DNA of 64,000 nt from Pycnococcus provasolii (GCA_049487715.1 CP150564.1:558001-622000), one strand, 5' to 3'. Shown: positions 1 to 10,652, numbered from the stretch's first letter. Notes: generated by a model from the sequence alone, not told the origin. Translations and numbers: made by a program.

Positions 1-5
1 TTGCA

Positions 6-27
6 ACACACACACACACACACACAC
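6..27. repeat. CA dinucleotide microsatellite
   Basis: Perfect alternating CA run of about 11 units at the left edge of the window. Confidence 0.9.
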
Positions 28-232
28 GCCTTCGAACCACACCCTAACACACCTAACCCTTCCAATAAGCACACACACGAAACGCAACGAGCGCCAGTCA
101 CCTTATTTCTGCTACGAACTTCCGTGATCCGTCCGTCGCGCGCGTGTACAGGCCGGCCGCGGGAAGGGACGCTCAGGAGCTCTCAGACAAGCGAGCCCTG
201 GAAGGGAAGGAAACACGAGGCTGGCAAGCGAC

Positions 233-271
233 GGGTTAGGGTTAGGGTTAGGGTTAGGGTTAGGGTTAGGG
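233..271 (+). repeat. Interstitial telomere-like (GGGTTA)n tract
   Basis: About six and a half units of TTAGGG on the + strand. It lies inside ordinary sequence, so it is not a chromosome end in this assembly. The next gene downstream on the same strand starts at 693. Confidence 0.95.
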
Positions 272-651
272 CACCAGGGATCCTCTCTTTTTCACCCTCG
301 GCCCCTCCGCCCGTTATTTGTTCGCCATTCCCGGCTCATGCGGAAACATGTCACGCCTCCTGCATGTGTTCGTGAGTGGTGCCCAGTGGTGGTTCGGAGT
401 AGTCAGTGCAGCTTTTTTTGCAGGCTTGTATGGTCTTTGTGGTATGGTCTTTGTGAGAGGTCTATGGTTGCGCCTCTACAGATACAGTCTTTTTTACCTA
501 TTGGCTCGTTGGCGTTTTTAGTATACCTTGGCTCCTTTCGTTCATTGATTGGCTCGTTCATTGATTGGTCCTCATCAATCACTGCACGCGTCGGTCGGTT
601 GGTCCTCATCATACCTGATAGATTGGCAGCGCGCAGACGTTTGTTGATTGG

Positions 652-660
652 CTCATATAA
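652..660 (+). promoter_or_regulatory. TATA-like box upstream of the secreted Tyr/Lys-rich gene
   Basis: The A/T word ATATAAAA lies about 35 bp before the first ATG of the gene at 693. The position fits a core promoter with a very short 5' leader. The assignment rests on sequence and spacing only. Confidence 0.35.
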
Positions 661-692
661 AACAGTATACCATAATAGTGGTAGTAACGAAG

Positions 693-3299
693 ATGATGAC
701 GACGAATGTCAGGAACATGCGATCGATCGTCACGGCATCATCAGCCGTTCTGGTCGCTCTGCTTGCTGTCGTCGTAATGCTAAGTGCCGTGAGTGGTGTG
801 AGCGCAGACAGTTCGACGACGACGACTTATGAGACGACGAAGTACGTTGATGAATACAAATCAGGCTACTACGGTGATGAATACAAATCAGGCTACTATC
901 CCAAGTACAAGTGGTGGGCGCCGTGGACGTGGAAGTACAGCAGCAACAAGTACAATGACAACAAGTACGACTCTGGATACGACTCTGGATACAGCAAGTA
1001 CGGCTCTGGATACAGCAAGTACGACTCTGGATACGGCTACAGCAAGTACGACTCTAAATATGGAGTTGGGCCGTACTATGGGAAGCAGTACGAGCAGGAC
1101 GAGCACTACCCGTGCGACACGTTCTACCCCAAGCCGAAGTGGTACTCGCCGTTTACATGGAAGTATCGCAAGTATGCCAAGTTTGACTACTACTCTGGTC
1201 CTTGCAAAGTAAAGAAGGAAGAACACTGTCTTCCCTTCTGGGGAAAAGATCTTCCTCACGATGCGAGTGAAGCTACTTGGTACACTGTCACTCACGCTTC
1301 TGGTGGTGGTGGGTGCCATTCAACAGAAACTCAATACTTCTATGCGAAGTCAGAAGCGCATGGCTTGACGTTCACTCTCACGAATTACTACTACAACAAT
1401 GAAAAGTGGGTATGTGCGATTGACGATATCAGCCGCAAGAGTGCAATTTGTACGATGGCTGGACACTTTGGAGGAAGCTATTCTACACCTGAAAAGTGCA
1501 TCCTTACGTTTAAAACGCATCAAAAGGGTGGAAAGTGCATTCCACACCACATGGAACTCGACTGTGGGAAGCCACCGTACGTTTCAACGAGCAAATTCAG
1601 CAAGATTGACTACCGTGACATTCCCCACAAGGACATCATTCAGCAAGATCTCGAGGAGTGCACTGCTTGTGATGGAATGTCCTTGCTGTCGCTTGGTGAT
1701 ACCAAGTATACCTCGTGCGACCCCGAGCCATTCGGCTCAGGAGAAAGGATCACCCTCTCCAACATTGCGAATGACATCAGGGATGTTCTCAACGGCGATC
1801 CTGCCGACGTCACCGTCGTGTCATTTCCGTGCATCGAATCGTCCCAGGAGGTGGATTTGTTTTTTAACGACACCTTAAGAAATGTTAAGGAGGTTCGCTT
1901 CGCCAACTGGGTGACAGGACCGGACGGTCGATTCGAGGTATGTACGCTCCTCCTTCCTTTCCTTTCCCATCTTCTTCTTGGTGCTCTGCCTTATGTTCTT
2001 CTACAATAATATGGCATGTCTTCGACAGCACACACACAAAATATTTGGTAGCACCTCACTAACAAACCAATTCACAAATTCACAACAACACAACAACCAT
2101 TCGTATCATCAAACAACAAATAACAACAACAATCATAGTTCACGGACGGTAATATAGTAAGCTCTTTGACGAGCATCTACGCGCCTCTTCTTGTGGGTAG
2201 CTCGACCCTGCGCGTCCTCGTACGTATCTCCCCTTTGAAGAGCCATAATCGACTTTTCAACTGATTGCACAAAACTCACCATGTACTCACCACTCCACCA
2301 CAAATACAACACCATCACTCACTAAACACACAGATCGTTCAGATCCCGACTCTCGCAGGGGTGGATTTCCCTGCGCTGAAGGAGGCGAAAGATATCAGGG
2401 TACGTCTCACACTGTTCTCTTGTCTTTTTATTCCTTGCTTTTTGTTTGTTCTTCCACAATAAATCGTATCACTCACTGGATGTGAAATTCACTCACTCAC
2501 TCTTCCTTACAAAACTTCAACACAAACAAAACAACAGATCTTCGGCAATTTTGAACTCCTCGCCATCGACCTCTCGGAATTGACGACAGTGAACAATATC
2601 TTCACGGTACGTGACAACCCATCATCAAATGGATTCATCGTCGTCACAAGAACAACAACAGCACCAAAACTTACAGTACGGTACCACCTTTCAATCCAAA
2701 CGAAACAACAACAGATCCGCGACAACCAGAACCTCGCCAGTATCTTCCTACCTGTGCTGGAGACATCGAGCTTTACTTTCTGGGTACGCAACAACGAGTG
2801 ACAACAACCCGTCATCGCCGCCGACCCCCACCCACCCACCCATCTATTATTTGTTTTGCTTCTCCGATGTCTACTATCTACCTCCTTAATCTTTTCCCAC
2901 ACAGCAGATACATTCATCGTCACAACAACACCAAACTCACGTACTACCCTCCGTCCCTTTTCCCTCTGACAACCTATCCCTCCTCCAACCTTACAGGTTC
3001 GCGCCAACAGCAATCTCCAGACGCTGTGCGCACCCAACCTTAGCGATGGAGGTTCTGTGTGCATCGGCGACGACATCAATCAACAATCGCTCGACGCGGA
3101 CCTGAGTTCGTTGGTGACTGGAGTTTTCTCTGGGTTTCCTTTTTGCTATGGCTCAGGAAGTGATCCTCCTCTGGCTGCCCCCACAGTCTGCGGAGTGGAA
3201 CCAAACGGTCTCTTCACCACAGCAGGATGCTCGGTGACGTCAAAAGTCTGCAAAAAACCCAAAAAGAAAACCAAAAAGGGAAAAAAAAACACGCCTTAA
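693..3299 (+). CDS. Secreted Tyr/Lys-rich protein with receptor-L-like repeats, six exons
   Basis: I read six exons: 693-1937, 2139-2219, 2334-2399, 2538-2606, 2715-2783 and 2997-3299. All introns are GT-AG and all lie in phase 0, giving about 610 residues. The start is the first ATG; a frame extending upstream to 648 has only a TTG. An N-terminal hydrophobic stretch ending in a VSA-type cleavage site is a signal peptide. A region dominated by Tyr, Lys, Gly and Trp follows, with repeats such as KYDSGY and two PKxKW..P(W/F)TWKY blocks. A Cys-rich domain comes next. From about residue 380 there are leucine-rich units with an IxxN..L..I..P.L pattern like the receptor L domain, and the middle exons each encode about one unit (22-27 residues). 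The C-terminus is very basic (KKPKKKTKKGKK). It is probably an extracellular matrix, wall or adhesive protein; no family was recognised for the Tyr-rich part. Confidence 0.75.
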
Positions 3300-4483
3300 A
3301 AAAACACGACCGACGACCGACGTGAGGATGGAGATAATAATCCGCTGACGACGAGTAGTAGTACTTAGTCAGCAATTTTTGACCAGTTTTGCCGTCCTCA
3401 TCCACTACTACTGAGCATTCCGTCACTCTTCGGCGGTTGGCAGGGTGGGTTTGAAGTGATCACTCTTCGCCTCTTTGGCGGCTGGCAGGGTGGGTTTGAG
3501 TGACGTCACTCTTCTTTAGTTATGGAATCCTATTTCTACCTCCCCCCCTCCTCCGTCCCCCTCCCTCCCCTCTTCCGGAAAACTGCGAAGCCTTCCGGAA
3601 TTTCGACATTTCACCAAGTGCTCCAATCAAAATGGAACTCTTCATCAAAATGGCAACTGGTCAACTGGATTTTCTCCCTGCAAGCTTCGAATCTACCAGG
3701 CTAACAGGTGGTTGATTTGGTTGCAAGAAGATACTCTCCAAACCTCTCCACTTAAGGTAAGACTCTCCATGTACTTCCTACAGACAAGGCGCCACCGAGA
3801 ACACACTCGAGAATAAACTGGGACGAATATTATTGGGGACGAGTGTTTCCTCTCGCGGGTAGGACGGTAGGACGGTAGTCGATTCATTTTGACCAGTGTG
3901 CCGAATGGGTAGAACTATGGGCTATCAAGGGCGAAGCTCCTGGGATAGTCTATGAAGGGAGGAAGTGCCGTGATTTCAGTGCCGTGATGAACTGCCGTGA
4001 GTTCAGTGCCGTGATGAAGTGCCGTGATTTCAGTGCCATACCGGGTAAAGTTAACGTGAGTGACGTGCCATAAAGTGATGTTTTCATTTGACCCAACCAA
4101 CGTCCAACGTCACCACCTTCAGTCCTTCAGCCTTCCGAGGCCGAGGTGCCAGTTCAGGCTTTGACAGGCTACTTTCACCGTAGGATGGTACGCGAGAGTC
4201 CAGAGTTAGGAAGTTCATTTCGGCGATTCGGATTTTATTCTTCCAGTGAGCCTACCCCACGTGCTCCGTCTCAGAATTCTGCTCGAGCATCATCAGACCC
4301 ATCAATCAGCATCACCAGGCATTCGCATCACGCGAGCGGAAGTACCGTTTCAGTCTCAACGGTTAGCTTCTTAAGGCCGCTTCTTAAGGTATTCTGTGCT
4401 CGCATTTATTTATTTTCTTTTATTTTCTTCTCTCGGCGGTAGCTACCCTTACCCTGACCCTTACAGTACCTGATATCACCTCC
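3300..4483. other. Intergenic region with short tandem duplications
   Basis: No convincing complete gene. It contains two near-copies of a 23-bp G-rich word (about 3430-3452 and 3477-3499), a 27-bp minisatellite, and CTTAAGG words near 4370-4390. An open frame from an ATG at 4185 ends at a good donor (AAG|GTATTC, 4391/4392) and could be a 5' exon of the phosphodiesterase: joining it to an AG at 4507 keeps frame. The splice-like TTACAG at 4461-4466 just before the phosphodiesterase ATG may instead mark a 5' UTR intron. Confidence 0.45.
3964..4044. repeat. 27-bp minisatellite, three copies
   Basis: Three adjacent 27-bp units built on AGTGCCGTGA, the second with a few substitutions and the third diverging at its end. 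There are no spacers, so it is not a CRISPR array. Confidence 0.8.
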
Positions 4484-5908
4484 ATGGGAAAGGGTGAGGC
4501 TGCGCAGAGTGGGGGGCTCGGGTGCGTGGGCGGACTCGCGGCGTGGTGGCTGCGCAGCGCCGGCTTCGAGATCGTGAGCCGCTCAGATGTCGTCGCCATT
4601 CCGCCGGGCAAGGCGACAGACTCGGACAGCGCAGAGAAGAACAGGTCCTCTCCAGCGGCGGAGGAGAAGACAAAGGAGAAGGAGGAGAAAGAGCTGCTCA
4701 AGCAGGACGCACACACGGCAGACTACCTCCGCTCGTTCGGCTCCGGCTCGACACGGCGCATGAGCTTGAACACGAACGCAACCACGGAGAGTGACAGCAG
4801 TGATACACAAGGGAACAGCAGGAACAACCTCAACGGCCTGAGGCGACGCGCAAGCTCGACGAAGGACAGCGTTGACTTGAAGATTGTCTTGAACCAAAAG
4901 GAGAAAGACGAGCTCGAGGCAAAACTCCTGTCGTGGGAATTCAACGCCTTTGAGGTTGCTGAGAAGACGAGCAATCGCCCTCTCGAGTTCGTCGTCATGT
5001 CCCTGATGAACCGCCACGAGCTGCTCGAGCACTTTGGCATCCCTGAGCAGGTGTTCCGAACATACATTCGAAGCATCGAGCGCCTCTACGACTCGTCGAA
5101 CCCGTACCACAACAACACGCACGCCGCGGACGTGTCACAGGCGGTGGGCGTGATTCTCGGCAACTCTCTCATAAACGACTCGGACGACGACCTCACGAAG
5201 GCGAGCGGCATCGCAGCCAGCCTCACGAAGATCGAGCTCTTCGCCATCATCCTAGGAGCGGCTATCCACGATGTGAACCATCCCGGCGTGACGAACGACT
5301 TTCTCGTCAACTCGAAGGCTGACGTGGCATTCCGGTACAACGACCGCAGCGTGAACGAGAACCACCACATCTCCGTCGGCTTCAAGGTTGCGCGCGAGCC
5401 GGAGCAGAACGTCTTCGACTTCTTCAGCCCGGAGGACTTCAACGAGCTGCGGAAGCTGATTATCGACATGATATTCTCCACCGACATGGCTGGACACGGC
5501 GGGCTCGTCGCCAAGTTCGCCGCGGCGAAGAAGGACTGCGGCGTCGACTCAGCCAACTGGGAGGGGGCAAATCGAAGTCTGTTGTTGCAGATGGCGCTGC
5601 ACTGCGCCGACCTCAGCAACGCATCGAGGCCACAGAAGATCGCCGAGCTATGGGCTGACCAGGTGCTCAAGGAATTTTTCCGCCAGGGTGATATCGAGCG
5701 TGATCGCGGCATGAGCGTGTCGCCTCTCTGCGATCGTCACACAGTGAAGCGCGCCGCGAGCCAAGTTGGGTTCATCAAATTCATCGTCCGACCAACTCTC
5801 GAGCTTTTCGCGCCCGTCTCACCTAGATTTGAGCAGAACGCGATGCCAAACTTGAGCGCAACACTCGACTACTGGCAAGGCCAGGTTGACGCTGCACCAC
5901 CGGCATAG
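4484..5908 (+). CDS. 3',5'-cyclic nucleotide phosphodiesterase (class I)
   Basis: A 474-residue protein with a class I PDE catalytic domain in its C-terminal two thirds. It hydrolyses cAMP and/or cGMP to the 5'-monophosphate using a bimetal centre. Visible motifs are YHNNTHAADV near residue 206, HDVNHPG near 262, LHCADLSN near 372, and the glutamine-containing QVGFIKFIV near 427 that clamps the purine. The metal-binding His and Asp residues are all present. The N-terminal 120 residues are low-complexity, Ser/Glu/Lys-rich and probably regulatory; no GAF domain or membrane segments were seen. The ATG at 4484 gives the longest ATG frame, but an upstream exon cannot be excluded. Substrate choice between cAMP and cGMP cannot be read from the sequence. 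It converges with the next gene, leaving 100 bp between stops. Confidence 0.93.
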   Translation: MGKGEAAQSGGLGCVGGLAAWWLRSAGFEIVSRSDVVAIPPGKATDSDSAEKNRSSPAAEEKTKEKEEKELLKQDAHTADYLRSFGSGSTRRMSLNTNATTESDSSDTQGNSRNNLNGLRRRASSTKDSVDLKIVLNQKEKDELEAKLLSWEFNAFEVAEKTSNRPLEFVVMSLMNRHELLEHFGIPEQVFRTYIRSIERLYDSSNPYHNNTHAADVSQAVGVILGNSLINDSDDDLTKASGIAASLTKIELFAIILGAAIHDVNHPGVTNDFLVNSKADVAFRYNDRSVNENHHISVGFKVAREPEQNVFDFFSPEDFNELRKLIIDMIFSTDMAGHGGLVAKFAAAKKDCGVDSANWEGANRSLLLQMALHCADLSNASRPQKIAELWADQVLKEFFRQGDIERDRGMSVSPLCDRHTVKRAASQVGFIKFIVRPTLELFAPVSPRFEQNAMPNLSATLDYWQGQVDAAPPA

Positions 5909-6008
5909 CAGTAAATGAAAAACGTTGCCAAGCATTTTGACAGACTAGATAATTGAGGTGAGTACCCTAGACTACACACCCACCGACGGTGAGAAGTGCG
6001 AAGAAGAT

Positions 6009-7316
6009 TTACAACGGCGTCATGATTGTACCGCGCACACGGCTGCGCACGGCTGCTCCAACTGCTTCGTGAACATAGGCAGGCGTGCCACCATTTGCCG
6101 ACTCCATCGCAAGCGCATCTCCGAGCGCGCCAAGGAGCAGATGTGCAGGTAGAAGGAGCGGCTGTATCCAAGTGAGCCTCTTCGCATCGCGCAGAACATC
6201 CATCATGCTCTTGCTTGCGCGATCCACCAAACTCGACAACTCCGTCTCCTCGTTGGCTGATAGCTCAGGTCCTCCTCGTGCCGCCGCGGACGACATCGCC
6301 TCCATGACGCTTAGGCCTGGGCTCGAAGTCACGCCGGCGGCGGTTCGTTTGTGCACTTGTGGCGCAGGCGTAACGAATGGGTTCGTCGCCGATGCCGCCC
6401 CCTGCGGTGCACCGGTGGCTGCGAGCTGTGGTAGATTTGCAACCAACCCGTCAACCGTATCGAGCGCCTGACTCGCCAGCAACTGTCGAGTCACGTCGAG
6501 TTGTGTGGATGCCTCGAAGTTTTCCTTGGCTGCCGCCGACATTTCCTCCGCGTGTGCGCGGCTACGTTGCAGCCCCGCGAGCGCGCTATCGAGACGCACT
6601 TGGAGCGAACTCGCTTCGTTGCGTGCAGTGATCAGCTCGCGTTCCTTTGCTGCCACTTCGTCTAGCGCGAGTCCAAGCTGAAGCTGCAGTTCCATGTCAC
6701 CGCTGCCACCACCTTCGGAGTCTGCGGGAGGAGCGGTAATATTTTGGTCGCCCTTTTGTCCGTCTACGACGCTTTTCACCATTCTCTGTGCCGTCCTGAC
6801 GCCGACGAGGTCTCGTCGTGTGCGCGCAAGCGCCTCTGCGGTTGCCGCTTGTTTATCTTCCACGTACCTGAGCTGCAGCGCGGCATCGTTCGCATCAGCC
6901 TCGGCCAAGTCTGCGCGTTCGAGTTCCGCCGCGAGCGATTCCGCCGCCGCCCCTAGGAGGTTTGCGATATCTTTCGACGAGTATTGCACGGCGTTTCCCT
7001 GCGCCACCTCGAGGCTCGCTGCGTAGAGCATGGGTATGAGCCCTCGCCGCCGTTGAGACGGCGGCGGCAGAGATGCGAGCAGAGACGGCGGTATGTGCGG
7101 CGGCGCCTTAGAAGGGGGCCTCACTTCATTGGGGGGCCCGGGGGAACCTGTGGTGGATTCACCTAAAGGTACCACTACAGCGTCCGGCAGTGGCGGCAGA
7201 GCACTGAACGTTGCACGTTCGCGGCGCGTGGAGTAGTTGTAGTACGTTCCTTCAAGAGTGGGGTACAGCGACGGGCTCCCAGAGCCGAAGGACATAACCT
7301 TAAAAGGAGGAGACAT
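6009..7316 (-). CDS. Coiled-coil protein of unknown function
   Basis: A 435-residue protein with no recognised family. The first 90 residues are Pro/Ser-rich and disordered-looking. From about residue 95 to 290 there are two long Ala/Glu/Leu-rich stretches with heptad spacing, typical of coiled coil, separated by a Gly/Ser-rich break. The C-terminal 140 residues are mixed and contain a short hydrophobic LLLPAHLLLGAL segment. The start is the ATG at 7316; a second ATG seven codons later is also possible. A cytoskeletal or scaffold role is plausible but not shown. It shares an 870-bp divergent upstream region with the oxygenase gene at 8185. Confidence 0.7.
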   Translation of the reverse strand: MSPPFKVMSFGSGSPSLYPTLEGTYYNYSTRRERATFSALPPLPDAVVVPLGESTTGSPGPPNEVRPPSKAPPHIPPSLLASLPPPSQRRRGLIPMLYAASLEVAQGNAVQYSSKDIANLLGAAAESLAAELERADLAEADANDAALQLRYVEDKQAATAEALARTRRDLVGVRTAQRMVKSVVDGQKGDQNITAPPADSEGGGSGDMELQLQLGLALDEVAAKERELITARNEASSLQVRLDSALAGLQRSRAHAEEMSAAAKENFEASTQLDVTRQLLASQALDTVDGLVANLPQLAATGAPQGAASATNPFVTPAPQVHKRTAAGVTSSPGLSVMEAMSSAAARGGPELSANEETELSSLVDRASKSMMDVLRDAKRLTWIQPLLLPAHLLLGALGDALAMESANGGTPAYVHEAVGAAVRSRVRGTIMTPL

Positions 7317-8184
7317 GTCCTATATGTACGAAGAGGGAGTGATGGCGAGTGTTTGATTGATGGGGTTATCGGAGTGATGGCGTTGTGGCAAGGTGATTCA
7401 CTAACCTTAGGGGAGAGGGCACGAACAGAGGGCCTGGAAGGGAACTCACTGTCAGCCTGATTGCTTCTCGGCAATTCACCGAATATTCATGACGTTCCTG
7501 ATGTGGTTTCTTCTGGTTTCGTGGTACAGTACGGTGGGGGAATTCTCCCGTTCTCCGCTATGAAATCGGTCAGGTTGGTTGGGGACAACATCCCGGCGCC
7601 ATGGCGTCGTCGCCGGCGGTGGTGGCGCGCGTAGTGGGGCAGTCTGACGTGTATGGTTGGCGGGCAGGCTCACAGGCTGACAGGTGGGGGACTGGTTGAC
7701 CTCGTGTAAATTGATCTTGTAACACCATGAACAACATCTTGTCTTATAACCTTAAGGTCAACCCACTCTCCCTTAAGGTCGCATCCCCCCTCCGTGTTGG
7801 TTTCATGTTCGAAGATGTTGTTACATGGAGCTTACATAAGTCTAACCAACAAGGCATAAGCCAGCCGCGTAGCCAGTGAGCCAGCCATACGACGCAGACT
7901 GCGCTACAACGGGTGCCGGGACCGCCGGCGACAACGCCATGGTATCGGCATGTCAGTACCACGACGCCTTGTCGGATCAGGTTCGTGTTCCCCTTATTAT
8001 TACCATACCACTAAACTTTAGGGCATTGGAGTTCGCGTTCGGGTTAGGGTTAGGGTTAGGGTTAGGGTTCGAGGAATTCTTATGGGGTTGGTTCCTTCTT
8101 CCCATCTACTGTAGTCTAAGGTTATCTAGCCTTATCCCGTCAGCCCGTTCCCTCTGTGCACGGGTATTGATTTTCTACTTCGCT
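7317..8184. other. Divergent upstream region with telomere-like tract and CTTAAGG words
   Basis: This is the shared upstream region of a leftward and a rightward gene. Two CCTTAAGG-like words lie at about 7750-7780, and a (TTAGGG)n tract at 8041-8069. Frames crossing the tract translate it as GLGLGL and do not count as coding. Confidence 0.5.
8041..8069 (+). repeat. Interstitial (TTAGGG)n tract
   Basis: Nearly five TTAGGG units on the + strand, 116 bp before the ATG of the rightward oxygenase gene and in its orientation. Confidence 0.95.
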
Positions 8185-9573
8185 ATGCTTACTATGCGGA
8201 ATATGAAGCCGGCCTATTCATCAGCATCAGCAGCATCAGCATCTCGTTGTGGTCTATCTCGTTACAGTGGTGGCGTGGTTTGGTTTGGTCGTCAGCGTCA
8301 GCGTCTTCGTCTCTCTGGTGTTGGTGTTGGTGGTGGTGGTGGTGTTAGTGGTGGTGGTCGACGCTCACTCCGTGAGCGGTTGGGTTGGTTGGGTTCCGGG
8401 TCCCATGTTGTGTGTGCGCATTCGCATTCAAATGCAAAACATTTCAACAACGCGTCGCCAAATAATAAGAATGAATCGTCGTCATCATCATCATCCGCCT
8501 CCTCCTCTTCATCTTCATCTTCATCTTCTTCAAAGGTGTCTTCGAAAGATTCACTCGAAGGGGGATTTGCGAAGCCGAATGACGATAACATCGACGCAGA
8601 CACGCAACGGATCCTCTCCAAAGCTCTCGCGGGACAGGGAGGCACCGGACTCATTGAAGCACGACTGGCGAAAAGAAACGCGGCGGCTAAGACGAAAGTA
8701 AGTGCAGCACCCACCGCACCAACACAAGCACCTGGCGCAATCGCGGCGGCGCACTTCAACGTGCTGCCACCAGCGCGCCTACCTTCCACGGGCGCGCTGA
8801 CCGCCGTCGACGAACTAGACGAAGAAGAACGCAGCTTTTTGCATAACACGCTCGAGGAGTACCACGTCGACGTGGACTTGGAATATCCAGGCGCGACGTG
8901 CGTGTGTCTCGACCCACCGGTGCTGCTCTTTCCCGAATTCTACCCGCAGGAGGAATGCGTCGCACTCGCCGCGTCCGCCGCCGACTCGGGACTCATGCAA
9001 CAGAGTGGGCTGGGAGAGGGACACGCACAAAGCGCGTCGACATCCGCGCGCCGAACGAGCAGAACGATGCTCGTAGACAGCGATTCACCGGCGGACATGA
9101 GAGACCTCGCAACGTCGTTACAGGAGCGCGTCGAGGAGCTGCTCGTGGGCGTGTCCGCATGGGGAACACCTGGCAAGGCGCCGTCAAACGCGAGGCAGCA
9201 CAGCTTTGAACCTCTGCAGGTGTGCGCGTACGCGGAGAATCAGCAATTCAAGGCTCACGAGGACGCCTTCCCGGACAGCTACGCGATGCAGTGCGGCTTT
9301 AATCGATCTGCAACCGCGCTGCTCTATTTAAACGACGCGGGAGGCGACGCGAGCGCGGGTGGGTCGACGAGCTTCCTGTCACTTGGTGTCGGCGACGAGA
9401 TTCGCATCACGCCGTCGGCTGGTAGCCTTTTGCTGTTCTTCCCTTCAAGGCGTGGCACCGGTGCACCATCCCCATCCTGGCGCGCTGACGATCGCACGCT
9501 TCACTGCGCATATCCTACAGACGGCAGCTGGGAGAAGTGGGTGGCACAACAGTGGATTGCCGTCGGCGTTTGA
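8185..9573 (+). CDS. Prolyl-4-hydroxylase-like 2OG/Fe(II) oxygenase
   Basis: A 462-residue protein whose last 110 residues form a P4H-type double-stranded beta-helix. It is expected to hydroxylate a protein (perhaps prolyl) substrate using 2-oxoglutarate, O2 and Fe(II). Iron ligands are visible as HxD in FKAHEDAF (about residue 354) and a distal His in LHCAYPTDG (about 438), followed by the Lys that would bind 2OG in SWEKW. The motif LLYLND....GGSTSF is the usual P4H core. The N-terminal 100 residues are Ser/Arg/Gly-rich with an acid-free start, consistent with an organelle transit peptide. A long Ser run near residues 97-115 is encoded by TCA/TCT repeats. The start at 8185 is the first ATG after the telomere-like tract. 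It ends only 63 bp from the convergent Ycf20 gene. Confidence 0.82.
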   Translation: MLTMRNMKPAYSSASAASASRCGLSRYSGGVVWFGRQRQRLRLSGVGVGGGGGVSGGGRRSLRERLGWLGSGSHVVCAHSHSNAKHFNNASPNNKNESSSSSSSASSSSSSSSSSSKVSSKDSLEGGFAKPNDDNIDADTQRILSKALAGQGGTGLIEARLAKRNAAAKTKVSAAPTAPTQAPGAIAAAHFNVLPPARLPSTGALTAVDELDEEERSFLHNTLEEYHVDVDLEYPGATCVCLDPPVLLFPEFYPQEECVALAASAADSGLMQQSGLGEGHAQSASTSARRTSRTMLVDSDSPADMRDLATSLQERVEELLVGVSAWGTPGKAPSNARQHSFEPLQVCAYAENQQFKAHEDAFPDSYAMQCGFNRSATALLYLNDAGGDASAGGSTSFLSLGVGDEIRITPSAGSLLLFFPSRRGTGAPSPSWRADDRTLHCAYPTDGSWEKWVAQQWIAVGV

Positions 9574-9636
9574 GACGTGTGTGTAGTATTGTTATGTTTA
9601 AAAAAGCTTTTTTTTTCTGTTCAATCTTTTTTTAGT

Positions 9637-10245
9637 TTAACTGCCGAGCTTGAACGAGTCTGCGATGAGTGCGAGCACCATGCCACACTTGAACGCCTGC
9701 GCGAATCTGAGTCCCAGCCCTCGATCTTTCTTTGGCCTGCTCCACCACGCTCGGCTGACAAGTTCGTGGAAGAGCACGAGCACGACGCCAGCGACGTTAT
9801 CGTTGATTGCGAGCGCACCGAAAGCGAGCGTGCATGCCCCCGCCCCGTAGAATCCAAAGAATAGTGCGATTCCCGTCCACACGAGTTTTCTCGACGGCTT
9901 TTCCTCGAAGTACCGTCTGACTCTCTGCGGTGCGCTGACTGCAACCTGTGCGAGTCTCGGCAGTGATGGGTTCGCCCACGCGTCGACATCTACGGGACCA
10001 GGGTTGTTTCCTCCTCCTCCTCCTCCTCCTCCTGGGTTACCAGTGTTCAGAGAGCTCGCATTCCCGTCAACGGCGTTTCTGATCAAAAGCACTCCCCGAG
10101 AGCTCACTCTTCTTCTCTGTATGTTCCGACTTTGAGCCCTTTTTCCTAATGGTACAACGACATTGATGACGGTACAAGGACGCGACAATGATGACGGAAC
10201 ACCACCTTTGGCAAAAGAACAACAAGAACCAGAGAAGAGAGCCAT
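9637..10245 (-). CDS. ycf20: Ycf20-family plastid protein
   Basis: A 202-residue protein ending in ADSFKLGS, the family's hallmark C-terminus. Two hydrophobic segments (about residues 122-145 and 150-165) precede a basic loop and a KCGMVLALIADSF segment, matching the small membrane domain of Ycf20/DUF565. The N-terminal 75 residues are Ser/Arg/Val-rich without acidic clusters and probably form a plastid transit peptide; a run of Gly follows. Family members occur in cyanobacteria and plastids and have been linked to photoprotection in green algae. This nuclear copy is the best evidence that the organism has a plastid. The start is the first ATG of the frame (10245); the upstream open stretch begins with GTG. 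Confidence 0.85.
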   Translation of the reverse strand: MALFSGSCCSFAKGGVPSSLSRPCTVINVVVPLGKRAQSRNIQRRRVSSRGVLLIRNAVDGNASSLNTGNPGGGGGGGGNNPGPVDVDAWANPSLPRLAQVAVSAPQRVRRYFEEKPSRKLVWTGIALFFGFYGAGACTLAFGALAINDNVAGVVLVLFHELVSRAWWSRPKKDRGLGLRFAQAFKCGMVLALIADSFKLGS

Positions 10246-10652
10246 ACTGTACTGAAACACCAAAGCAACCAGAGCGTACACAACCCTCTAGAGCAACACG
10301 GAAAAGAAAAGAAAAGGCTGACGTGGCAAGAACCAACTTCCGGAAAGTGGAAAAATGAAATAATGAAAAGCGCAGGGCGAACAACACAAAACGGCGAAGA
10401 AGAAGAAAACGGAAGAAGATAAGCCAAAAGATAAAGTGTTAGATTTTAGAGTATCTAGAACCAGGGTTTGGGGATCCCCTCTAGGTCCAGACTCCGTTAG
10501 GGTAGGGAATTCGAGTTCCTTCTATGGAGCCAGTTACCGTAGGGTATTGAGGGATGGGATCCCCAGGAGGATTAGGGTTAGGGCTCGGGTTAGGGTTAGG
10601 GCTTGTTTTTTTCCACTTCTTCATTCCGATATTTCATATTTCACTCTTCATC
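10246..10652. other. Divergent promoter region between Ycf20 and the METTL9-like gene
   Basis: A 407-bp shared upstream region. The left part is purine-rich and A-rich. The right part carries a degenerate TTAGGG tract ending about 50 bp before the rightward ATG. No gene is visible. Confidence 0.5.
10571..10601 (+). repeat. Interstitial (TTAGGG)n tract, imperfect
   Basis: Four TTAGGG-like units with one interruption, on the strand of the downstream gene and about 51 bp before its ATG. Confidence 0.9.

Larger units (their letters stand above)
1..692. other. Intergenic left end with simple repeats
   Basis: I see no gene here. The stretch holds a CA microsatellite, a (GGGTTA)n tract, T-rich sequence, and repeated ATTGGCTC-like words around positions 500-655. 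The open frames over it translate repeats (for example VRVRVR from the telomere-like tract) and are not credible. A TATA-like box sits at its right end. Confidence 0.6.

Noticed and set aside
233-271. A chromosome end
   Set aside because: The telomere-like tract is short and internal, and similar tracts recur throughout the window.
3964-4044. CRISPR-like array
   Set aside because: Units are directly adjacent without spacers, and the genome is eukaryotic.
3915-4100. Minus-strand frame with GTEITALHH-type peptide repeats
   Set aside because: It is the translation of the 27-bp minisatellite and has no ATG start.
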